64,000 bases of DNA, taken from Vibrio sp. LaRot3. Lineage in GTDB: Bacteria; Pseudomonadota; Gammaproteobacteria; Enterobacterales; Vibrionaceae. The notes beneath the pieces were generated by a model. It made no database searches. It was not told the origin of the DNA and worked only from the letters and a program-made list of their open reading frames with translations. Made by a program: the position numbers and the translations under genes. The DNA is taken from contig NZ_JAPPTI010000001.1 of assembly GCF_027587025.1 (NCBI RefSeq), positions 62,001-126,000 on the forward strand. Reading direction: 5' to 3'. This document shows, one piece after another, positions 57,413-64,000 of this stretch (positions are counted from its first letter, which is position 1; every line of letters begins with the position of its first letter).

Positions 57413-59295
57413 TATTTGTTTGCCTCATTCTCATTTAAAATTACATGGTCAAACACTTTGCGTACCACCGGAGCACCGTTGCTTGAACCACCACCAGCGT
57501 TTTCTAAAACGACAGTGACAATCAGCTCAGGATCTTCAATTGGTGCAAAGCCAGTAAATAGAGCGTGATCGCGTAGGTGCTCGGCGATTTCGTCTGCGTT
57601 GTATTCTTCGTTCTCACCCAGTCCAAAGACCTGCGCTGTACCTGATTTACCCGCACTCATATAAGGCGTTTTGTAGAATGAACGACGCGCCGTGCCTTTT
57701 TTACCATGGTTTACTAAGCGCATGCCTTCGATGGCAATATCCCAGTAGCGATCTTTTACCCCGGTAATAGGTGGGTAAGTTTCTACTTCTGATAATGTGC
57801 GATTAGAAAAAGCATCGCCATTTTCGATTGTGGCGCGCAGAAGGTGAGGGGCAATCACTTTACCGCGATTTACAACCACGGATGTGGCTTTTGCAATCTG
57901 CATGGGTGTTGCTGTCCAATAACCTTGCCCGATACCCACAGGGATAGTGTCACCTTGATACCATGGCGTGCGATGGCGTGCCATCTTCCAATCACGAGTT
58001 GGCATGTTGGCTTTGCTTTCTTCATGAATATCGATACCGGTGTAATCACCGAAACCAAACATCATCATCCATGTTGATATGCGGTCGATACCCATATCGT
58101 AGGCAATTTGATAATAGAAGGTATCCACGGATTCTTCGATTGACTTGATGATATCGACTTTACCGTGCCCCCAACGTAGCCAGTCACGGAATGGCTTGGT
58201 CTTAGAATTTGGGATCTTCCAATAACCGGGGTCATTACGTGTGGTATAAGGGGTAACCACTTCTTCTTGCAGTGCGGCGACCGCCATCATAGGTTTGATC
58301 GTTGATGCTGGTGGGTAAATACCTAGTGTCGCTCGGTTTACCAGTGGGCGGTTTTTATTGTTTAGCAGCGCGCTGTAAGCTTTGCTGGAGATACCATGAA
58401 CAAAAGCATTAGGGTCGTAACTTGGGCTAGACACCATGGCTAAAACGCCATTGTCTTTTGGATCAAGTACCACAGCACTACCACGACGGCCTGCTAATAG
58501 TTCATGAATGTATGTTTGAAGCTGGATATCGAGGTTAAGAACGATATCTTTACCCGGTTTAGGTGGCACGTACTTCAAGACACGAATGATTCGGCCGCGG
58601 CTATTAACTTCAACTTCTTGGTAACCGGCGGTGCCATGCAGCATATCTTCGTAAAAGCGCTCTATGCCCAATTTACCGATATCACGAGTCGCTTGGTAGT
58701 TGGCGTCTTTTTCTTCACGAATTAGACGTTGCATGTCACGGTCATTGATACGAGAGACATAGCCGATGACGTGAGTTAGCACTTCGCCGTATGGGTAGTA
58801 GCGCTTGAGGCTTGCATTAACCGAAACGCCAGGAAACTTGTGTTGCTGAACAGAGAATTTAGCCACTTGCTCTTGGTTGAGTTGGCTAAGGATTGGCACA
58901 GACTTAAAGCGACGGGTACGACGGCGTTCTTTATTGAATCGCTCAACTTGGTCTGGAGTGATCTCTAGAATTTGCTGTAGTCCGGCGATAGTCGCGTCCA
59001 TGTCTTTCACTTTTTCAGGCGTGATGTCTAAGCTAAAGACAGGGCGGTTTTCGGCTAATAGGTTACCGTTACGATCGTAAATTAATCCGCGGTTTGGCGC
59101 GATAGGTACGACTTTGATACGGTTATCGTTAGAACGCGTTTTGTAGTCTTGATATTGGTTGATTTGAATGTTGTATAGGTTGGCAACCAATAGCCCCATC
59201 ATGACTACGATGCCAACAAAAGCAACAATAGCACGACTGCTAAACAGTCGCGCTTCTGCTTGGTAATCCCTTATCTGGGTACGCTTCCTCAACAT
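57412..59295 (-). CDS. mrdA: penicillin-binding protein 2 (elongation transpeptidase)
   Basis: Cross-links peptidoglycan in the elongasome and activates RodA. It has 627 residues. One N-terminal membrane segment (about 22-42), the pedestal domain (60-240), then the transpeptidase with S331-T-I-K334, the ESVDTFYY (SxD) motif and the KSGTAQ motif. It starts seven bases after the rlmH stop; rsfS-rlmH-mrdA-rodA-rlpA looks like one operon. Confidence 0.97.
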   Translation of the reverse strand: MLRKRTQIRDYQAEARLFSSRAIVAFVGIVVMMGLLVANLYNIQINQYQDYKTRSNDNRIKVVPIAPNRGLIYDRNGNLLAENRPVFSLDITPEKVKDMDATIAGLQQILEITPDQVERFNKERRRTRRFKSVPILSQLNQEQVAKFSVQQHKFPGVSVNASLKRYYPYGEVLTHVIGYVSRINDRDMQRLIREEKDANYQATRDIGKLGIERFYEDMLHGTAGYQEVEVNSRGRIIRVLKYVPPKPGKDIVLNLDIQLQTYIHELLAGRRGSAVVLDPKDNGVLAMVSSPSYDPNAFVHGISSKAYSALLNNKNRPLVNRATLGIYPPASTIKPMMAVAALQEEVVTPYTTRNDPGYWKIPNSKTKPFRDWLRWGHGKVDIIKSIEESVDTFYYQIAYDMGIDRISTWMMMFGFGDYTGIDIHEESKANMPTRDWKMARHRTPWYQGDTIPVGIGQGYWTATPMQIAKATSVVVNRGKVIAPHLLRATIENGDAFSNRTLSEVETYPPITGVKDRYWDIAIEGMRLVNHGKKGTARRSFYKTPYMSAGKSGTAQVFGLGENEEYNADEIAEHLRDHALFTGFAPIEDPELIVTVVLENAGGGSSNGAPVVRKVFDHVILNENEANK

Positions 59296-59301
59296 GAATG
59301 C

Positions 59302-59772
59302 TTATTCTCGGTGATACGGATGGTTAGCCGTGATACTCCAAGCACGGTAAAGGCTTTCTGCCATTACAATACGTACTAAAGGGTGAGGTAATGTTAACGC
59401 AGAAAGTGACCAGCTTTGGTCCGCTGCGGCTTTACATGCTGGCGCTAAACCTTCAGGGCCGCCAATCAAAATAGAGACATCTCGACCGTCCAGCTTCCAG
59501 CTTTCTAGTTGCTCGGCCAGCTGTGGGGTATCCCACTTCTTACCCGGAATGTCTAGCGTAACAATTCGGTTGCCTTTTGGCACGGCAGCCAGCGTAGCTT
59601 CGCCTTCTTTTTGCAGAATTCTTGCAATATCAGCGTTTTTTCCGCGTTTGCCTGCTGCAATTTCAATCAGTTCTAGAGGCATGTCATGTGGGAAACGGCG
59701 TTTATATTCTTGAAAGCCTTCTTCAACCCACTTTGGCATTTTGGTGCCTACGGCAATTAGCTGCAGCTTCAT
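59302..59772 (-). CDS. rlmH: 23S rRNA pseudouridine(1915)-N3-methyltransferase
   Basis: SPOUT methyltransferase acting on the intact ribosome. It has 156 residues, the family length. The knotted C-terminal part has [17 protein letters not shown] and [22 protein letters not shown], which form the SAM site. Three bases separate it from rsfS upstream. Confidence 0.96.
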   Translation of the reverse strand: MKLQLIAVGTKMPKWVEEGFQEYKRRFPHDMPLELIEIAAGKRGKNADIARILQKEGEATLAAVPKGNRIVTLDIPGKKWDTPQLAEQLESWKLDGRDVSILIGGPEGLAPACKAAADQSWSLSALTLPHPLVRIVMAESLYRAWSITANHPYHRE

Positions 59773-59775
59773 TGC

Positions 59776-60093
59776 TTAGCTCCAAAGCTTTTCTAATTGG
59801 TAAAGCTCACGTTGCTCTTCTTGCATCACGTGCAGAATTGTTGTGCCCATATCCACTACAACCCATTCACCTTCGTCTTCGCCATCAACGGCTAAAGGAG
59901 TCATACCTGCAAGTTTAGCTTCACGTGCAACGTGGTCAGCGATAGATGCAACGTGACGTTTCGAAGTGCCAGTACAGATGATCATAAAATCGGTGATGCT
60001 TGATTTGCCTTTCACATCCAGAGTCTGGATTTTTTCGGCTTTCATGTCGTCTGCTTTGTCTATAAGAAAGTCATTCAGTTGTTGGTCTTGCAA
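59776..60093 (-). CDS. rsfS: ribosome silencing factor
   Basis: Binds ribosomal protein uL14 and keeps the subunits apart in starvation. It has 105 residues ([22 protein letters not shown]...), with the family core [23 protein letters not shown] and the end [18 protein letters not shown]. The start codon is TTG, with GAGG eight bases upstream; no ATG fits the conserved N-terminus. A candidate -10 lies just after the holA stop. Confidence 0.95.
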   Translation of the reverse strand: MQDQQLNDFLIDKADDMKAEKIQTLDVKGKSSITDFMIICTGTSKRHVASIADHVAREAKLAGMTPLAVDGEDEGEWVVVDMGTTILHVMQEEQRELYQLEKLWS

Positions 60094-60153
60094 GTTCTTT
60101 TCCTCATTGGCATGTTCTCATGCGCTGTCGGTAGTCTCTAAATTTGGCGCGCG

Positions 60154-60159
60154 AGTATA
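60154..60159 (-). promoter_or_regulatory. candidate -10 for the rsfS-mrdA operon
   Basis: TATACT on the minus strand, in the 75-base gap between holA and rsfS. The matching -35 is poor. It stands where nadD is found in related genomes. Confidence 0.4.
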
Positions 60160-60168
60160 ACACGCTTT

Positions 60169-61182
60169 TTATATTTGGAACTGAGGCAGACACATCTCTG
60201 CACTTAGTTGCTGTAACAATGGCCAGCTAGACTGATCATATTGAGTTTTACTTTGTACTTCTATTCGAGTTAGAAGTTGCAATAGCTGCTGCAATCTTGA
60301 AATGGATAAGCGTTGCATCGCGGCAGAGTAAAGTGGTCGTTTTGATTGCCAAATACGGTAACTATCAAATACCTGACCGATGCTACTGGTAGACGCTTGT
60401 TGCTGCATCTGCACTAACTGCATTAACTCTTTTTGGATGGTTCTCGCTAGGATAACCACTTCAGTGCCTTCTGCTTCTAACTGGCGTAGTACACGTTGAG
60501 CACGGTTTGCTTTTCCTGCAAGCAGGGCATCCGTCCAGTGAAAGGCAGTGAAATGGTTGTGGCGGCTTAAGGATTCCTCTAAGCGCACCATGGTCAATTG
60601 ACCATCAGGGTAAAGCAGGACCAGCTTTTCTAAACTTTGAGTCAGTGCAAATAAGTTGCCTTCGTGCCATTGCGCTAACATTTGCACGGCTTCTGCATCA
60701 GGCTTTAAACCCAATTTGCGGCAGCGAGCTTGAACAAACTGCGGTAGGCGTTGAATGTCTGGCGATAAACAGTTAACCCAACATCCATTACTCGATAAAG
60801 TTTTGAACCACTTTGCACTTTCTTGCGCTTTGGTGAGTTTGCTACCAACGATAACCAGTAAAATGTCTGGGTGAAGCATATCAGCGACGTTTACTAGCTC
60901 TTTGGCTATTGCCGCATTGACGCCTGATTCTGGTAGCTCTAATTCAATGACTTGGCGTGCCGAGAAAAGACTGAGTGCTTGGCAGCAGTCGTACACTTGG
61001 TTCCAATCAAAACTGGCATCGATTGCGAATCGATGCCGTTCTTCAAAGCCTTGTGCGAATGCAGATTTTTGAATGGCTTGACGAGATTCTTGCAGTAGCA
61101 GAGGTTCGTTGCCAAACAATAAATAGATAGGATGCAGTTGCTTAGCTAGTTGCTCTGCTAGGCGATCAGCAAAAATTCGCAT
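60169..61182 (-). CDS. holA: DNA polymerase III delta subunit
   Basis: Clamp-loader subunit that opens the beta sliding clamp. It has 337 residues (MRIFADRLAEQLAKQLHPIYLLFGNEPLLLQESRQAI at the N-terminus is the clamp-binding region), followed by the AAA+-like fold and the C-terminal collar domain (LLAGKANRAQRVLRQLEAEG). It starts nine bases after lptE, the usual leuS-lptE-holA order. Confidence 0.95.
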   Translation of the reverse strand: MRIFADRLAEQLAKQLHPIYLLFGNEPLLLQESRQAIQKSAFAQGFEERHRFAIDASFDWNQVYDCCQALSLFSARQVIELELPESGVNAAIAKELVNVADMLHPDILLVIVGSKLTKAQESAKWFKTLSSNGCWVNCLSPDIQRLPQFVQARCRKLGLKPDAEAVQMLAQWHEGNLFALTQSLEKLVLLYPDGQLTMVRLEESLSRHNHFTAFHWTDALLAGKANRAQRVLRQLEAEGTEVVILARTIQKELMQLVQMQQQASTSSIGQVFDSYRIWQSKRPLYSAAMQRLSISRLQQLLQLLTRIEVQSKTQYDQSSWPLLQQLSAEMCLPQFQI

Positions 61183-61191
61183 TGTCGCCTC

Positions 61192-61809
61192 TTACTGCTG
61201 AGTGCCGATGGCAGTTTCATCAGTGGCGGTTGTGCGAATATCGTATTGTTCGTTTTCTAATTTGACCTGCGCTTCATATCGCTCTTGCAGTGATTCACTT
61301 TCTTCTAAATCTGCTTTTAAGCGCGCCATTTGGCGGATAATTTGGCTCGCTGCCAGTTTGCGCATTTCATCTTCGATCATATCGCGTTCAACCGATTTTG
61401 CTAATGCGGTCAGCGGGTTATCTAAGTAGCTACGAGTAACACTGGTTGAGAATTGTTTTGACCCAATTTCAGGAATAGTGACTCGGTATGAAGCGTTCAG
61501 TGTTAATTCTTTTTCTGCTGCGCGGGTGTTTTGGTACAGCGAAAGTGTACGTTCACCAACACTCTCGCCCAACAGGTGAATATTAGGAATGCCTTCTGCT
61601 GGTGGTACAACTTTCACTTCACTCATGCGTAGTTGACCTTTCATCATACGCGTAAAGCTGCTGTATTGGTCATAACTGGTCAGAGATACAGTTTCAAGCT
61701 CTTCGGGGATAGAGTAATCACCACGTAAGTGGAAACCACAAGCAGATAAAAGACTCGCGGCTAAAACAACACTAGTCAATTTCAAAGTCGAAAGGGAAAA
61801 TAGGCGCAT
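61192..61809 (-). CDS. lptE: LPS assembly lipoprotein LptE
   Basis: Outer-membrane lipoprotein that plugs the LptD barrel and helps insert lipopolysaccharide. It has 205 residues with lipobox (ASLLSAC, Cys 24) and the family opening GFHLRGDYSIPEEL. The C-terminal third is helical and charged, with an unconserved tail. Downstream of leuS after a terminator-like hairpin. Confidence 0.93.
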   Translation of the reverse strand: MRLFSLSTLKLTSVVLAASLLSACGFHLRGDYSIPEELETVSLTSYDQYSSFTRMMKGQLRMSEVKVVPPAEGIPNIHLLGESVGERTLSLYQNTRAAEKELTLNASYRVTIPEIGSKQFSTSVTRSYLDNPLTALAKSVERDMIEDEMRKLAASQIIRQMARLKADLEESESLQERYEAQVKLENEQYDIRTTATDETAIGTQQ

Positions 61810-61880
61810 TGACGTACGGCTCTCTGTTAATTGGGTTACTTATCTTAAACCACTTATTGAAAAATGGTTTGAGATAAATA

Positions 61881-61924
61881 AAGCAGGGTAATGCGCTAGT
61901 TTATTGGACTAGGCTACCCTGCTT
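61881..61924 (-). terminator. terminator after leuS
   Basis: AAGCAGGGTA and TACCCTGCTT form the outer stem, CTAGT and ACTAG an inner one. On the minus strand the stem is followed by TATTT. It ends 37 bases after the leuS stop. Confidence 0.7.
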
Positions 61925-61960
61925 AAGACTTATTTATCTGCGATTAGTTCGCACATGTTC

Positions 61961-64000
61961 TTAGTTTGCAACAATATTCAGTAGTTTACCTGGTACGTAA
62001 ATTACTTTGCGAATCGTTTTATCTTCTGTGAACTTAGTTACGTTCTCATCGTTTAGACCTAGCTGCTCGATATCTTCCTTGGAAATATCTGCAGGTACAG
62101 TCAGTTTCGCACGTAGCTTGCCGTTAACCTGAACGATGATTAGCTTCTCGTCTTCAACCAGTGCTTTTTCATCGTGAGTTGGCCATACAGCATTGTCGAT
62201 GTCGGTTTCACCAAGACCCGCCCACATTTCGTAAGAGATGTGTGGAGTGATTGGGTAAAGCATTGCAACAACCGCTTTCAGTGCTTCATCAAGGATTGCA
62301 CGATCTTGCGCCGATTCTTGAGGTGCTTTCGCTAGCTTGTTCATCAGTTCCATGATTGCAGCGATAGCCGTGTTGAACGTTTGACGACGAGCGATATCGT
62401 CAGTCACTTTCGCGATTGTCTTGTGAACGTCACGGCGAAGTGCTTTTTGGTCGCTAGACAGTGCAGATGCATCTACAGCTTCTGCTGCGCCCTTTGATGC
62501 GTGCTCGTTTACTAGTTTCCAAACACGTTTTAGGAAGCGGTTAGCGCCTTCAACGCCAGACTCTTGCCACTCAAGTGTCATGTCTGCAGGTGATGCGAAC
62601 ATCATGAATAGACGAACCGTGTCAGCACCGTACTTGTCTACCATCTCTTGTGGGTCGATACCGTTGTTCTTCGACTTAGACATCTTAATCATGCCTGAGT
62701 GTGTTACGTCGCGGCCTTCGTTGTCTTTAGCTGAAGTGATGCGGCCTTTGCCGTCACGCTCTACAGCAACGTCAGTTGGAGCAACCCACTCTTTACCGCC
62801 TTTGTCGTTCTCGAAGTAGAACGCATCCGCTAGTACCATGCCTTGACATAGTAGCTGCTTGAATGGCTCGTCAGACGTTACGTAACCAGCGTCACGCAGT
62901 AGTTTGTGGAAGAAGCGAGAGTACAGTAGGTGCATACAAGCGTGCTCGATACCACCGATGTACTGGTCTACTGGTAGCCAGTAGTTTGCTTTTTCTGGGT
63001 CTAGGATGTCGTCAGCTTGTGGTGAACAGTAACGTGCGTAGTACCAAGAAGATTCCATGAACGTATCGAACGTGTCAGTCTCACGTAGAGCTGGTTCGCC
63101 GTTAAATGTTGTCTTAGCCCACTCTTTATCTGCTTTGATTGGGCTAGTTACGCCGTCCATGACCACGTCTTCTGGAAGAATTACTGGTAGTTGGTCAGCT
63201 GGTACTGGGTGAACTTCACCGTCTTCAGTGGTAACCATTGGGATTGGAGCGCCCCAGTAGCGTTGACGAGATACACCCCAGTCACGTAGACGGAAGTTTA
63301 CAGTCTTAGTGCCTTTGCCTTCTGCTTCTAGCTTGGCTGCGATAGCATCGAATGCACCTTGGAAATCAAGACCGTCGAACTCACCTGAATCGAACAGTAC
63401 GCCTTTCTCAGTGTAAGCTTCTTCAGAGATGTTTAGCTCGCTGTCATCAGCTGGCTTGATTACAGGGATGATGTCTAGACCGTACTTAGTTGCGAACTCG
63501 TAGTCACGTTGATCGTGTGCAGGTACTGCCATAACAGCGCCTGTACCGTAGTCCATCAGTACGAAGTTAGCCACGTAAACTGGCACTTCACGACCGTTCA
63601 ATGGGTGAATAGCAGTAAGGCCAGTCGCCATACCTTTCTTCTCCATTATTGCAAGCTCAGCTTCTGCTACTTTATTGTTCTTACACTCGTCGATGAACGC
63701 TGCAAGCTCAGGGTTGTTCTCTGCTGCTACTGCTGCAAGAGGGTGACCTGCTGCGATGCCTACGTAAGTCACACCCATTAGTGTGTCTGGACGTGTTGTG
63801 TAAACTTCTAGATCTTGTTGACCCTTAACTTCAAACTTAAGCTCAACACCCTCAGAGCGGCCGATCCAGTTGCGCTGCATGGTCTTAACCATTTCAGGCC
63901 AGCCATCTAGGTTATCTAGATCGTCGAGTAGCTCTTGAGCGTATTCAGTGATCTTGATGAACCACTGTGGGATCTCTTTTTGCTCTACAGGCGTGTCACA
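61961..64000 (-). CDS. leuS: leucyl-tRNA synthetase (partial, N-terminus beyond window)
   Basis: Charges tRNA-Leu. The frame is open to the window edge, giving the last 679 residues of about 860. The visible part begins inside the catalytic domain ([16 protein letters not shown]), continues with the CP1 editing domain ([33 protein letters not shown] with the conserved aspartate), the KMSKS loop ([14 protein letters not shown]), the anticodon-binding domain and the C-terminal domain. The ATG at 63892 is internal. Confidence 0.98.
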   Translation of the reverse strand, partial: CDTPVEQKEIPQWFIKITEYAQELLDDLDNLDGWPEMVKTMQRNWIGRSEGVELKFEVKGQQDLEVYTTRPDTLMGVTYVGIAAGHPLAAVAAENNPELAAFIDECKNNKVAEAELAIMEKKGMATGLTAIHPLNGREVPVYVANFVLMDYGTGAVMAVPAHDQRDYEFATKYGLDIIPVIKPADDSELNISEEAYTEKGVLFDSGEFDGLDFQGAFDAIAAKLEAEGKGTKTVNFRLRDWGVSRQRYWGAPIPMVTTEDGEVHPVPADQLPVILPEDVVMDGVTSPIKADKEWAKTTFNGEPALRETDTFDTFMESSWYYARYCSPQADDILDPEKANYWLPVDQYIGGIEHACMHLLYSRFFHKLLRDAGYVTSDEPFKQLLCQGMVLADAFYFENDKGGKEWVAPTDVAVERDGKGRITSAKDNEGRDVTHSGMIKMSKSKNNGIDPQEMVDKYGADTVRLFMMFASPADMTLEWQESGVEGANRFLKRVWKLVNEHASKGAAEAVDASALSSDQKALRRDVHKTIAKVTDDIARRQTFNTAIAAIMELMNKLAKAPQESAQDRAILDEALKAVVAMLYPITPHISYEMWAGLGETDIDNAVWPTHDEKALVEDEKLIIVQVNGKLRAKLTVPADISKEDIEQLGLNDENVTKFTEDKTIRKVIYVPGKLLNIVAN

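Noticed and set aside
63509..63781. 90-codon plus-strand open frame within leuS
   Set aside because: Shadow of the well-conserved leuS frame.

Overview
The window is a stretch of gammaproteobacterial core chromosome that reads as a Vibrio or close relative (Vibrionaceae). The evidence is the gene order (pyrH-frr-uppS-cdsA-dxr-rseP-bamA, with dxr after cdsA rather than before uppS as in E. coli), the enterobacterial/vibrio-type mltD-gloB-yafS-rnhA-dnaQ cluster, guaBA followed by a secreted GH19 chitinase, and the moderate base composition. Coding density is high. I see no tRNA or rRNA gene, insertion sequence, prophage, integron or CRISPR array. Both ends cut a gene: pyrH lacks about its first 8 codons and leuS lacks its N-terminal part.

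1-19.4 kb (all + strand) is an envelope and macromolecule cluster: pyrH, frr, uppS, cdsA, dxr, rseP, bamA, skp, lpxD, fabZ, lpxA, lpxB, rnhB, dnaE, accA, tilS, glnB. It joins undecaprenyl-phosphate and phospholipid precursor synthesis, the sigma-E-activating protease, outer-membrane protein assembly, lipid A synthesis and fatty acid synthesis. A sigma-E-like promoter lies before fabZ, and terminators after frr, lpxD and lpxA divide the cluster into modules. 19.5-28.6 kb holds a YafD-like EEP protein, a Yip1-like membrane protein, mltD, gloB, yafS, rnhA, dnaQ, a conserved protein of unknown function and a Sel1-repeat protein.

28.7-30.1 kb carries a free-standing alanyl-tRNA editing (AlaX-like) protein and a YfgJ-like zinc ribbon. 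A probable genome-rearrangement joint lies between them. 30.1-39.3 kb is xseA divergent from guaB-guaA, then an NhaC-type antiporter, the GH19 chitinase and the acetate transporter satP. 39.4-49.8 kb holds a minimal MerR regulator, an aldo/keto reductase, the methionine importer metNIQ (MetJ boxes and a good promoter), gmhB, an MliC-like lipoprotein, the trehalose system treR-treB-treC with operator palindromes and a CRP-like site, and a YitT membrane protein.

49.9-64 kb is glyA with a PurR box, an orphan lipoprotein, then a minus-strand block that is read leuS, lptE, holA, rsfS, rlmH, mrdA, rodA, rlpA, dacA, ybeD, lipB, lipA. This is the classic cell-elongation and lipoate neighbourhood, but nadD, normally between holA and rsfS, is absent and a promoter-like site sits there instead. 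I found no clearly new multi-gene system. The points most worth a second look are the missing nadD, the rearrangement joint, the terminator sandwiched between a PurR box and guaA, the AlaX-like gene, and the regulatory sites for tre, met, fabZ and the Sel1 gene. Statements about gene order in other genomes are from memory, without a search.
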